Origin: Thermodesulfobacteriota bacterium
GTDB taxonomy: Bacteria > Desulfobacterota > WTBG01 > CAIYCZ01 > CAIRTM01
Length of the DNA: 48,288 nt
NCBI GenBank assembly: GCA_028278025.1
Contig: JANQFE010000042.1
Span: 1-48,288 of the forward strand
Direction: 5' to 3'
Of the stretch, positions 24,099 through 31,617 are shown in pieces. The notes beneath the pieces were generated by a model, which was not told the DNA's origin, made no database searches, and worked only from the letters and a program-made list of their open reading frames with translations. The translations under genes and the position numbers were made by a program. How positions within the stretch are numbered: position 1 is the first letter of the stretch; each line of letters begins with the position of its first letter.

Positions 24099-26156
24099 AT
24101 GGCACAAAAGACAACATTCAAAAGAGTAGTTTTTCCCTTTACGGCGATTGTAGGACAGGAAAAGATGAAAAAGGCCCTGCTGCTGAATGCAATCAACCCT
24201 CAGGCTGGCGGTGTGTTGATTCGCGGCGAGAAAGGTACCGGTAAATCAACGGCTGTCAGGGCTCTGGCAGAGCTGTTACCGCACATCGAGGTTGTGCAGG
24301 GTTGTCCTTTTAACTGTACTCCCCGAAATATTTCCGAGATGTGTCCCCACTGCCGGGAGAAGGTTTTGGCAATGCAGGCCAAAGGAGAAAAAGGTCGCTT
24401 GATTGTTGAAAAACGCAGAACCCGGGTGGTGGATTTACCCCTTGGGTCCACCGAAGACCGCCTGCTGGGCAGCCTTGATATTGAAACGGCTATTAAAGAA
24501 GGCCGCAAATCCCTAGAGCCGGGAATCCTGGCTGATGTGAATCGCGGTATCTTGTATGTTGATGAGATCAACCTGCTGGATGACCATGTGGTGGATATCC
24601 TGCTTGATAGTGCAACCTCAGGGGTGAATGTTGTGGAGCGTGAGGGTATCTCGTTTGCGCACCCATCCCGTTTTATACTGGTCGGCACTATGAATCCGGA
24701 AGAGGGGGAGCTGCGTGCTCAGCTTCTTGACCGTATTGCCCTGCATGTACCCACTGAAGCTCTGCACAATGTGGATGAGCGCGTCCAGATAACCATGCTG
24801 CGTAATACATTTGAGAAGGATCCGGAAAAATTCCTTAAAGAAATGGAACCTGAAAATGAAAAGCTGCGCAGGCGTATCAAGAAAGCCCAGAAGCTTTTAC
24901 CCGAGGTCACCATCAGTGAGCGTATCCAGATGCTTATCTGTAAAATGTGTAAAGAGCTTGATGTAGAGGGCCATCGGCCTGACATTATGCTGGCTAAGAC
25001 GGCTATAACCCTGGCTGCCTACCACGGCCGTAAGGAAATCAAGCAGGATGATATAAAAGAGGCCGCCGAATACATCCTGCCGTTTAGAATCAGGAAAAAC
25101 CCCTTTGGTGAAGAGGAACAGCGGGAGAATGTTTTTGATGATATTATTGAGCAGATTGCAGAAGAACTTGATAATCAGCCGCCGCCCATGGACAATCAGG
25201 ATAATCCCGACTTGGAGGACACTGAAGAGGCCGAGGAAGTAGAGGGCAAGGTCCATAAAGTCGGCAAACCGGTTGAAGTACCCAAGGAGATTAACAAAAG
25301 AAAACGGGACCGGACCCTGCGCTCAGGTTCGGGCAAACGGATGAAAACCCTGGCAACCGGCCGCAAGGGGCGCTACCTGAAGCATAGAACTCCCAAAGAG
25401 GACACTTCTGATATAGCTTTTGATGCCACGGTGCGGGCCTCAGCAGTCCATCAAAAGCAGAGAAAAAAAAACTCTAAAATCAACCACGCCCTCATCATCA
25501 AAAAAGAAGACCTGAGGGAGAAGGTCCGCCAGAGCAAGGTTTCTACACTCATTGTGCTCACGGTTGATGCCAGCGGGTCCATGGGTGTGATGGACCGCAT
25601 GGAAGCAGCCAAAGCAACGGTCTTTTCGCTGCTGATGGATGCCTACCAGCACCGTGACCGGGTTTCTATGGTTGTTTTTCGCGGTAAAGACGGCTATATA
25701 CTGCTGCCGCCCACCAGCGGTGTTGATTTGGCTAAAAAGATGCTGGTAAACCTGCCGACCGGAGGTAAAACCCCGCTGGCCGCAGGCATTATGAAAGCAC
25801 TGTCGCTGATCAAGAACGAAAAGCGCAAAGACCCCACGGTTGTCCCCATGATGGTAATGCTGTCTGACGGGCGCTCAAATATTTCCATAGTTGAGGGAGC
25901 TGATCCCATGTCGGAAATAGAAAAGCTGGGTCAGACCGCCCAGGAAGAAGGGGTGCACAGCATTGTGATAGATTCTGAGGTGACCAGAAAACGCAAATTC
26001 ACCGGGTTTACCTTTGAGTTTGCCAAAGATATAGCCGAGTATTTTAATGCAAAATATTTTCGTTTGGATCAACTTAATGAGGTTACCCTGGGTAATGTCA
26101 TTACAATGGAAAAGAATCTTCTGCTGGATACTCTCCAAGGGAAAAGAGATAATTAA
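24099..26156 (+). CDS. ChlD-like AAA+ / VWA chelatase subunit with intact ATPase motifs
   Basis: A 685-residue protein in three parts: an AAA+ domain (about 1-340), an acidic, proline-containing linker (about 345-400) followed by a basic stretch, and a von Willebrand factor A domain (about 480-680). The AAA+ domain has a complete Walker A ([15 protein letters not shown]) and a complete Walker B with Glu156 ([13 protein letters not shown]), plus the four-cysteine motif CPFNCTP...MCPHCREK. The VWA domain has the metal-dependent adhesion site VDASGSM (Asp490, Ser492, Ser494) and the later T in [10 protein letters not shown]. In plant and bacterial magnesium chelatases the D subunit is usually the degenerate ATPase; here the roles look reversed with respect to the ChlI-like neighbour. 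It bridges the ATPase ring to the CobN-like subunit and ends the operon. Confidence 0.9.
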   Translation: MAQKTTFKRVVFPFTAIVGQEKMKKALLLNAINPQAGGVLIRGEKGTGKSTAVRALAELLPHIEVVQGCPFNCTPRNISEMCPHCREKVLAMQAKGEKGRLIVEKRRTRVVDLPLGSTEDRLLGSLDIETAIKEGRKSLEPGILADVNRGILYVDEINLLDDHVVDILLDSATSGVNVVEREGISFAHPSRFILVGTMNPEEGELRAQLLDRIALHVPTEALHNVDERVQITMLRNTFEKDPEKFLKEMEPENEKLRRRIKKAQKLLPEVTISERIQMLICKMCKELDVEGHRPDIMLAKTAITLAAYHGRKEIKQDDIKEAAEYILPFRIRKNPFGEEEQRENVFDDIIEQIAEELDNQPPPMDNQDNPDLEDTEEAEEVEGKVHKVGKPVEVPKEINKRKRDRTLRSGSGKRMKTLATGRKGRYLKHRTPKEDTSDIAFDATVRASAVHQKQRKKNSKINHALIIKKEDLREKVRQSKVSTLIVLTVDASGSMGVMDRMEAAKATVFSLLMDAYQHRDRVSMVVFRGKDGYILLPPTSGVDLAKKMLVNLPTGGKTPLAAGIMKALSLIKNEKRKDPTVVPMMVMLSDGRSNISIVEGADPMSEIEKLGQTAQEEGVHSIVIDSEVTRKRKFTGFTFEFAKDIAEYFNAKYFRLDQLNEVTLGNVITMEKNLLLDTLQGKRDN

Positions 26157-26176
26157 AAAGCTTAGGGAATTTTTTG

Positions 26177-26421
26177 TTATTAACCGCGGAATCACGTACC
26201 GCGACAAGCTCGGGACAGGCCGACAGACGCAGACATTCTGAGAACGGACGACTTGTCCGCTTAGAAAATGCAATCACTTGCAATATAAAAACAGTTTTGC
26301 CTAAGAAATTACAGGGTCCATCGTATCCATTATACTCTGGCCTGAAAGGCCATGGATGGTTTTTCTCCCGCGACGTTGCGGGAGAGAAAAGTCCGCGCTT
26401 GTCTGTGTGATTCTGCGGTTA
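26177..26421. repeat. non-coding interval with nested inverted repeats before the feoB-like gene
   Basis: TAACCGCGGAATCAC (26181-26195) and GTGATTCTGCGGTTA (26407-26421) are inverted copies with one mismatch. Inside lie TGGCCT-GAA-AGGCCA (26338-26352) and TTTTCTCCCG / GCGGGAGAGAAAA (about 26361-26390), an imperfect hairpin. A third copy of the TTATTAACCGC(A/G)G end is found at 29254-29266. This looks like a small dispersed repeat; the inner hairpins might also terminate the chelatase operon. No gene is visible in 26157-26476. Confidence 0.55.
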
Positions 26422-26476
26422 ATTAGCTTAACTATAATAAAAAAAATATTAAAACCGAAACCAGGCCCAATACAAA

Positions 26477-28417
26477 GTGGCTGCAAAAAACCTTTCCATT
26501 CATAGAAATAAAATTGTTATTATCGGCAACCCGAATGTCGGTAAAAGTGTTCTGTTCAATCAGATAACAAAAGCCTATTCTCTTATAGCAAATGTTCCCT
26601 ATACCACCATATCCGTTCACAGAGCCGATATCACTGTTGAGAATACTTCCTATGAAATTATCGATACACCCGGCATTTTGTCACTTGATGTGCATTCCGA
26701 AGACGGGCTTATCACCAGAAATATTCTGCTGAAAGAGCATCCCGAGGTCATCATTCTCTGTATTGACAGTACCAATCTTAAAAGATCGCTGCTCTTGTTG
26801 GCACAAATTATGGAGCTGGAAATTCCGATGGTTTTATGTCTGAATTTTCTGGATGAGTCACGCCAGAGAGGTGTTATAGTCGAGAAGGATAGGTTGGAGC
26901 AGATGCTGGACATTCCTGTTGTGGAAACGGTTGCATCTGAGGGCTGGGGCGTGAGTGATCTGGTTAAAGCACTTCCGAAAGCCGTGGTTCCAGCACAATC
27001 ACGAGTTGCCTATAAGCGTTTTATTGAAGAAGGCCTTACTGATATTGCTCAGTGCTTTCCGCCAGACTCCAAACCGCCTGTCGGAATACTGCTGCTGTTG
27101 GTCATGCAGGACCGTAATATAGAGCATTATATCGAGCTGCACTACGGCGACCCGATCCTCAGGGACGTAAAAACACTGGCTGCAAAAGTCCACAACGCTA
27201 CCCAGAAAGGAATTTCAAGATTTATATTCGAGGCCCGGGAAAGATGGGCCGCGACCCTGCTACAGGAAGTTGTCCAGGTAAAGCCTGAAAGTACAGGAAA
27301 ATACAGCAAAGCAATCGGCAGCCTTTGCCGGCATCCATTCTGGGGCTGGTTGATACTTATCGGCGTAGTTTACAGTACCTACCTTTTGGTGGGTAAAATC
27401 GGCATCGGTTTTCTGGTGCCCTTCTGTGAACAAAAAATCTTTTTCCCGTTGCTTGACAGGCTTGCTCTAATAATCCCCTGGGAACCGCTCAGAGAATTTC
27501 TGGTGGGTGATTACGGAATACTTTCCTCCGGCTTTGTAAATGCTGTGGGAACAGCCCTGCCGATTCTTTCGATGTTTTTTATTATTTTAAATTTTTTGGA
27601 GGATACCGGCTATATCTCGAACCTCTGTATACTAACCAATCGATTGTTCAGACGCCTGGGCCTGAGCGGGAAGGCGATCCTGCCGGTCATTTTAGGGTTC
27701 GGGTGTAAAACGATGGCCACGCTTACTGCGCGTATTCTGGAATCGAGAAAAGAGCGCATAATCGCCATATTCCTGATCGGTTTTGCTATTCCCTGTGCGC
27801 CCCTGTTGGGAATAAACCTCGCAATTTTAGCCCTTTTCCCATTCAAAGCGTTTCTGATTGTGTTTGGGGTTTTTATTCTGGCTGAGATCGTTGCGGGAAT
27901 TTTACTTAATAAAGTACTTAAGGCCGATGTCGTTGCGGATTTTATTATGGAAATACCACCCATTCGCCTGCCGGGCATAAAAAGCCTGCTGCTGAAGACC
28001 TATTACCGGCTTAAGTGGTTTACTACTGAAGCAATTCCGCTTTTCATGATCGGTGCCGGTATTTTGTATGTCATGGAAAAGTTGTATATATTAGATTTCA
28101 TTAAACGGGCATGTCTGCCTGTTCTGGCAACTTTTTTGAACCTGCCCTTAAGCACTGTTGACAGTTTTTTACTGTGTCTGCTGCGCAAGGAGGCTGGTGC
28201 CGTAGTGTTTTTAGAGCTTGCCCAAACCGGGCAGCTTGATTATATACAGATTATAGTCGGGATAGTTGTTATTAATTGTTTTATCCCCTGTTTTGCAAAT
28301 ATCATGGCTATGATCAGACTGCTGGGGGTGAAAACGGCGCTTTTGGTAACATTTTTTATTACGTTCTTTTCCGCAGTTCTGGGAAGCGTTGTTAACTATG
28401 TTCTAAGGATTTTTTAA
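26477..28417 (+). CDS. feoB: FeoB-like ferrous iron transporter, divergent
   Basis: A 646-residue protein with a cytosolic GTPase domain at the N-terminus: G1 GNPNVGKSVLFN, G3 DTPG, G4 LNFLDE, typical of FeoB, followed by a helical linker. The C-terminal half has about ten membrane segments. The first gate motif keeps LGFGCKTMATLTARILESRKER, but the usual PFMSCSARLPVY is replaced by GFAIPCAPLLGI; the second gate region FLLCLLRKEAGAVVFLEL and INCFIPCFANIMAM is recognisable. It is somewhat shorter than most FeoB. Substrate is probably Fe(II), though the altered gate leaves another divalent metal open. The frame starts with GTG 26477 without a clear ribosome binding site; the upstream in-frame stop is at 26450. 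The DtxR gene follows after 10 bases. Confidence 0.85.
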   Translation: MAAKNLSIHRNKIVIIGNPNVGKSVLFNQITKAYSLIANVPYTTISVHRADITVENTSYEIIDTPGILSLDVHSEDGLITRNILLKEHPEVIILCIDSTNLKRSLLLLAQIMELEIPMVLCLNFLDESRQRGVIVEKDRLEQMLDIPVVETVASEGWGVSDLVKALPKAVVPAQSRVAYKRFIEEGLTDIAQCFPPDSKPPVGILLLLVMQDRNIEHYIELHYGDPILRDVKTLAAKVHNATQKGISRFIFEARERWAATLLQEVVQVKPESTGKYSKAIGSLCRHPFWGWLILIGVVYSTYLLVGKIGIGFLVPFCEQKIFFPLLDRLALIIPWEPLREFLVGDYGILSSGFVNAVGTALPILSMFFIILNFLEDTGYISNLCILTNRLFRRLGLSGKAILPVILGFGCKTMATLTARILESRKERIIAIFLIGFAIPCAPLLGINLAILALFPFKAFLIVFGVFILAEIVAGILLNKVLKADVVADFIMEIPPIRLPGIKSLLLKTYYRLKWFTTEAIPLFMIGAGILYVMEKLYILDFIKRACLPVLATFLNLPLSTVDSFLLCLLRKEAGAVVFLELAQTGQLDYIQIIVGIVVINCFIPCFANIMAMIRLLGVKTALLVTFFITFFSAVLGSVVNYVLRIF

Positions 28418-28427
28418 AGGAGAGGCT

Positions 28428-29093
28428 ATGGACCGCAGAGAACTTGATGAATATATGGAAGCGCTCTGGTATCTTTCAGAAGAGGAAGACCCGTGCGTAG
28501 ACAATATGGAATCCTATTCAGCGGAAGTATTCACTGATGAGGTGGTTGCAGAACTGCAGCGTCAGGGTTTTGTTACAATAAATGATCAGGACAAAATAGC
28601 ATGTACGAAAAAAGGGCATACCCAGGCGCGTCAGATTGTGCGTTGTCACCGGCTGGCAGAGCGTTTGCTGGTTGATGTGCTAGGAATGCGGCCCAAAGAG
28701 ACTGAAAGAGGTGCCTGTGAATTTGAACATAATATTGCACCTGAAATAACAGACAGCATCTGCACCCTGCTGGGTCATCCGCGGGAGTGTCCGCATGGAC
28801 TGAAAATTCCGCAAGGTAACTGCTGCCGGGCAGCCAGCAGTACGCTCACCAGTGCCATTGTACCTCTTGACCGGGTAAAAGTGGGGGATCTGGTGAAAAT
28901 TGCCTATATCAGTACATCCTCAAATTCCCGGATGCACAAGTTGTCACATTTTGGTATTGTCCCGGGTACCTCAATTACAGTGCATCAACGTAATCCATCT
29001 TTTGTAATTCAATGTGGCAATACACAGATTGCCATGGAAAAGGAAGTGGTTAAGGAAATTTTTGTGCTTTCTCCCTTTGCAACAGATACATGA
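28428..29093 (+). CDS. DtxR-family metal-dependent repressor with C-terminal FeoA/SH3-like domain
   Basis: A 221-residue protein. The N-terminal winged helix is less conserved than in typical DtxR, but the metal-binding and dimerisation domain is clear: VRCHRLAERLLVDVLGM followed by ACEFEHNIAPEITDSICTLL (the C-x-x-E-H ligand set) and GHPRECPHGLKIPQGNCC. A FeoA-like SH3 domain follows (PLDRVKVGDLVKIAYI to GIVPGTSITVHQRNPSFVIQ). FeoA-fused DtxR proteins sense Fe(II) and repress iron uptake. It follows the feoB-like gene by 10 bases with the site AAAGGAGAGGC, so the pair is one unit: an iron transporter and its regulator, at the end of the tetrapyrrole locus. Confidence 0.85.
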   Translation: MDRRELDEYMEALWYLSEEEDPCVDNMESYSAEVFTDEVVAELQRQGFVTINDQDKIACTKKGHTQARQIVRCHRLAERLLVDVLGMRPKETERGACEFEHNIAPEITDSICTLLGHPRECPHGLKIPQGNCCRAASSTLTSAIVPLDRVKVGDLVKIAYISTSSNSRMHKLSHFGIVPGTSITVHQRNPSFVIQCGNTQIAMEKEVVKEIFVLSPFATDT

Positions 29094-29533
29094 TTTGTCT
29101 CAATGAAAGAGATTTTGATGGGGACTCTCCTGGAGGTTAAGCGTGCAGTATCTGCAGCACAGAGCTATTAAAAAAAGCCATCAAGGTAGTGGTCGTAAGG
29201 TTGTCATTCCGGAATTCACCCCTGGCGAATATACATAATAAGTAAGTTTTTTCTTATTAACCGCAGTCCACATGACGCGGCGCACCTCCCTGAAACCATG
29301 AAAATGTGTTCAGTTTTTGATAGTATATAAGCACCTTCGGACGGTTATTTGCAGAGCAGACTGTCGCCCCGCAGTACTAGCGAGAGTTTACTATAAGTTC
29401 AAGAAATTGCAAGTTTAAGCAAGGCCGTAACCGGTTGATTTTTGGCAGGTTTCGGCTTTTTGTGTGCCTTGAGATATTGTATACACTGATTATTAAAAAA
29501 AATATTTTCCCGACCGATGAACATGAATAAAAC
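29094..29533. other. intergenic region without a visible gene
   Basis: About 440 bases between the dtxR-like gene and the left target duplication of the IS1-family element. It contains AATAAGTAAGTTTTTTCTTATT (about 29237-29258; an imperfect hairpin) and a copy of the TTATTAACCGCAG repeat end (29254-29266). Short frames here lack start sites and similarity. It was joined to the arfB promoter region before the insertion. Confidence 0.5.
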
Positions 29534-29571
29534 GGAAAGCTGGTAGTGGGTCAGTTTGAAAATATCAACAC

Positions 29572-29601
29572 TTGACAATGCTTGAGCGGTCATGCTATAA
29601 T
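29572..29601 (+). promoter_or_regulatory. near-consensus sigma-70 promoter just inside the left IS end
   Basis: TTGACA (29572-29577) and TATAAT (29596-29601) are both perfect consensus boxes with an 18-base spacer. Transcription would start at about 29608, which is the ATG of the first passenger gene, so the message may be leaderless. Confidence 0.85.
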
Positions 29602-29607
29602 CTATGC

Positions 29608-29859
29608 ATGACGAAAAAGAAAAAAAGACCCGCCGATATAAACAAACTCGCAGCATCTATTGTGCAGGATGCTGTGTCAGAAAACCAACCAGAAGAACAC
29701 ACCCAAAAAAACCCCGCAGCAGTTGCCCTAGGTAGGCTTGGAGGATTAAAGGGAGGAAAAGCAAGGGCTGCTAAATTAACCCCCAAGCAAAGAAGTGAAA
29801 TTGCAAAGGCAGCTGCAAATAAGCGGTGGGAAAAACCCAAAAGAAAGCCAAACCACTAG
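29608..29859 (+). CDS. small basic passenger protein with Gly-Gly-Lys-Ala motif
   Basis: An 83-residue protein. The N-terminus is lysine-rich (MTKKKKRPADINKLAASIVQ), and the C-terminal half is VALGRLGGLKGGKARAAKLT followed by PKQRSEIAKAAANKRWEKP. Similar GRLGGxKGGKARAxxLTxxxR and IAxxAAxxRW segments occur in many small proteins of unknown function, some next to transposases. The high lysine/arginine content suggests nucleic acid binding; nothing else can be said. The start is ATG 29608, very close to the predicted transcription start and with no ribosome binding site; an out-of-frame ATG lies at 29604. Confidence 0.72.
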   Translation: MTKKKKRPADINKLAASIVQDAVSENQPEEHTQKNPAAVALGRLGGLKGGKARAAKLTPKQRSEIAKAAANKRWEKPKRKPNH

Positions 29860-29886
29860 AATACTTCTTGTTTGGATTTTTAACAC

Positions 29887-29915
29887 TTGACTTTTTTATT
29901 TGTTATTCCTATAAT
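29887..29915 (+). promoter_or_regulatory. sigma-70 promoter of the second passenger gene
   Basis: TTGACT (29887-29892) and TATAAT (29910-29915) with a 17-base spacer, about 75 bases before the next gene. Its quality resembles the first passenger promoter. Confidence 0.75.
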
Positions 29916-29990
29916 CTAAAACATAAGGTTAACAAACCCAAACGACAACTACCATATCTAGTATGATTATAATAGTTGGAGGTCAATATA

Positions 29991-30398
29991 ATGAGCCAGA
30001 AAACAACAGCAAAATCACTTCTTATTGAAATGATAAATGACAAAATAAAGGAATATCAGAAACTTATAGCAGACCTTGAAGACCAGAAAAAAATGTTTTT
30101 GTCTGAATCCAATCCAAAAACGACAAAATTAAAAAGAAGAAAGCTTAAAATAAAGACAAAGCGTGTGAGTACTTTTAAAAGACTGATGGCTGTTTTAGAT
30201 GATTTGCCAGAAATTTTTACCCGTATAGAAATTAAAGAATATGCTGAACGAGATGGGCTGGGAGAAATTCTTGACGGTACTTTTTCCCCAGCCTTTTCAG
30301 AAACAGTCAATCGTGGATATGTTGTTATGGTAGAGGAAGGTATGTCAGGAAAGCCCGCAAAATATAAGAAAACACCAAAAGGAGGTGATGCAGCATGA
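29991..30398 (+). CDS. passenger protein of unknown function, coiled coil plus winged-helix-like tail
   Basis: A 135-residue protein. Residues 9-40 (EMINDKIKEYQKLIADLEDQ and on) should form a coiled coil, followed by a very basic stretch (TTKLKRRKLKIKTKRVST) and a C-terminal part (FKRLMAVLDDLPEIFTRIEI, KEYAERDGLG, GYVVMVEEGMSGKPAKYKKT) that looks like a small winged-helix domain. I do not recognise the family. GGAGG at 29978-29982 and the ATG at 29991 define the start better than the in-frame TTG at 29976. It is carried by the IS1-family element and may bind DNA or RNA. Confidence 0.68.
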   Translation: MSQKTTAKSLLIEMINDKIKEYQKLIADLEDQKKMFLSESNPKTTKLKRRKLKIKTKRVSTFKRLMAVLDDLPEIFTRIEIKEYAERDGLGEILDGTFSPAFSETVNRGYVVMVEEGMSGKPAKYKKTPKGGDAA

Positions 30399-30426
30399 GA
30401 AGAGTTTTTACCGCCACAGCGGGACG

Positions 30427-30492
30427 GCGGGATATAAATAGGAAAGGTCGAACAGTCTAAGCTTGGCGGCTAATGTTCGACCTTTGGCCCGC
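30427..30492 (+). ncRNA. long hairpin upstream of the tRNA, possible structured RNA or terminator
   Basis: AAAGGTCGAACA (30443-30454) and TGTTCGACCTTT (30474-30485) form a perfect 12-base-pair stem with a 19-nt loop. GCGGG (30427-30431) and CCCGC (30488-30492) can add five more pairs below an asymmetric internal loop. There is no T run, so a plain intrinsic terminator is unlikely. It could be a processing signal for the tRNA transcript or a small RNA. Only the stem itself is certain. Confidence 0.5.
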
Positions 30493-30514
30493 TTCATTAT
30501 TTAGTAGCGGTACG

Positions 30515-30588
30515 GGGGCAGTAGTTGAGTTGGATACAACAGGAGTCTGCTAAACTCAAGATCGAGGGTTCGAGTCCCTCCTGCCCCG
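30515..30588 (+). tRNA. tRNA with anticodon GCU and short variable loop (class I)
   Basis: A full cloverleaf of 74 nt can be folded. Acceptor GGGGCAG (30515-30521) pairs with CTGCCCC (30581-30587), discriminator G (30588), CCA not encoded. D stem GTTG/CAAC with loop AGTTGGATA. Anticodon arm GGAGT-CTGCTAA-ACTCA has four good pairs, a G-A mismatch at the outermost position, and anticodon GCT at 30549-30551. T arm GAGGG-TTCGAGT-CCCTC is perfect. The variable loop is 5 nt (AGATC). GCU would decode AGC/AGU serine, but bacterial serine tRNAs have a long variable arm; here it is short. It lies inside the IS1-family element between the hairpin and the transposase. Confidence 0.85.
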
Positions 30589-30735
30589 CTTTTATTTATT
30601 ACGTACAGTATACTACTACTTCTGCGTTTTGTCAAATTTTTTTCCTTGTCCGCTCAAGCAGATGTGGTAATTTATTTTCATTCAAACTGAACTTTTTGCT
30701 TGACAGCTTAAGCATAATGTTCTATGCTTTTAATT

Positions 30736-31566
30736 ATGAACAGGTTGAAACCAGATAAACAAAAACAAGTAATAGCTGTCCTGGTTGAGGGAAACTCAAT
30801 AAGGTCAACATGCCGTATAACGGGTGTAGCAAAGAATACGGTTATAAAATTGTTGCGTGATATGGGTGCAGCCTGTGACAAATATCAAGATCGGGTTTTA
30901 CGCAATCTCAAATGCAAACATTTTCAATGTGATGAAATTTGGTCTTTTTGCTATGCCAAAGAAAAGAATGTACCGGAGCAAAAGAAGAATAAGTTTGGCT
31001 ACGGTGATGTCTGGACGTTTACTGCGATCTGTGCAGATACTAAGTTAGTACCTTCCTGGTATGTAGGCCGACGAAACGCACATGATGCTACAATATTCAT
31101 GAAAGACCTGGCAGACAGGCTTGCTAACCGGATACAAATCACCAGCGATGGGCACCGCATGTACATTGATGCTGTTGAACAGGCATTTGCACATGAGGTA
31201 GACTTTAGTCAGTTGGTTAAGCTCTATGAAAACAGTATCGAACAGGAGAAGCGTTATAGTCCGGCAAGGTGCAGCGGGATTAGGAAACACGATATATGTG
31301 GAAACCCCAAGGAAGAAAAGATTTCAACCAGCTACGTTGAGCGGCAAAACCTTACTGTGCGCATGAGCATGCGCCGGTTCACACGGTTAACAAACGGGTT
31401 CAGCAAAAAAGTTGAGAATCTTGCAAGTGCTGTGTCGCTGCACTTCATGCATTATAACTTTTGCCGTGTGCATCAGTCTTTGCGTGTGACCCCTGCAATG
31501 GAAGCTGGTGTTGCAGATCACGTATGGAGCATTGAAGAAATGTTAGCCTTGCTGGATTCAAACTGA
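30736..31566 (+). CDS. IS1-family transposase
   Basis: A 276-residue single-frame transposase. The N-terminus contains a helix-turn-helix (GNSIRSTCRITGVAKNTVIK). The catalytic core follows: CDEIWSFCYAKEKN with the first aspartate, a second aspartate in QITSDGHRMYIDAV, and the conserved STSYVERQNLTVRMSMRRFT with the catalytic glutamate, then a HYNFCRVHQSLRVTPAMEAG tail typical of the family. It is intact, unlike the InsA/InsB frameshift arrangement of IS1 itself. The ATG at 30736 aligns with the usual MN start of relatives; an in-frame ATG at 30724 is also possible. The stop at 31564-31566 lies within the right inverted repeat. Confidence 0.92.
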   Translation: MNRLKPDKQKQVIAVLVEGNSIRSTCRITGVAKNTVIKLLRDMGAACDKYQDRVLRNLKCKHFQCDEIWSFCYAKEKNVPEQKKNKFGYGDVWTFTAICADTKLVPSWYVGRRNAHDATIFMKDLADRLANRIQITSDGHRMYIDAVEQAFAHEVDFSQLVKLYENSIEQEKRYSPARCSGIRKHDICGNPKEEKISTSYVERQNLTVRMSMRRFTRLTNGFSKKVENLASAVSLHFMHYNFCRVHQSLRVTPAMEAGVADHVWSIEEMLALLDSN

Positions 31567-31617
31567 CCCACTACCGGAAAGCTTGCTTCCTTTACCATTT
31601 GCAGGCATAATAATAAA

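Larger units (their letters stand above)
29542..31575. mobile_element. IS1-family element with passenger genes and a tRNA
   Basis: The ends are a perfect 19-base inverted repeat: GGTAGTGGGTCAGTTTGAA (29542-29560) and TTCAAACTGACCCACTACC (31557-31575). GGAAAGCT flanks both ends as an 8-base target duplication (29534-29541 and 31576-31583). The first GG(T) and the 8-base duplication fit the IS1 family, as does the single-frame transposase. The element is 2034 bp, far more than the ~830-base transposase needs. From left to right it carries a promoter and an 83-residue gene, a promoter and a 135-residue gene, a long hairpin, a tRNA gene and the transposase. Perfect ends and duplication suggest a recent insertion. 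It lies in the gap upstream of arfB and disrupts no gene that I can recognise. Confidence 0.92.

Noticed and set aside
18905..26156. Cobaltochelatase for vitamin B12 or Mg-chelatase for bacteriochlorophyll
   Set aside because: No cob/cbi or bch gene is within 48 kb, the neighbours are iron transport and redox genes, and the ferrochelatase-like proteins are exported. A biosynthetic role stays possible if the pathway lies elsewhere.
18905..26156. Ni-chelatase of coenzyme F430 synthesis
   Set aside because: CfbA is a small CbiX-type protein and CfbC/CfbD are nitrogenase-like; neither is present.
26420..26445. DtxR-type operator (TTAGCTTAACTATAA) upstream of the feoB-like gene
   Set aside because: Only one half resembles the TTAGGTTAGCCTAACCTAA consensus and the symmetry is poor; AT-rich chance similarity is likely.
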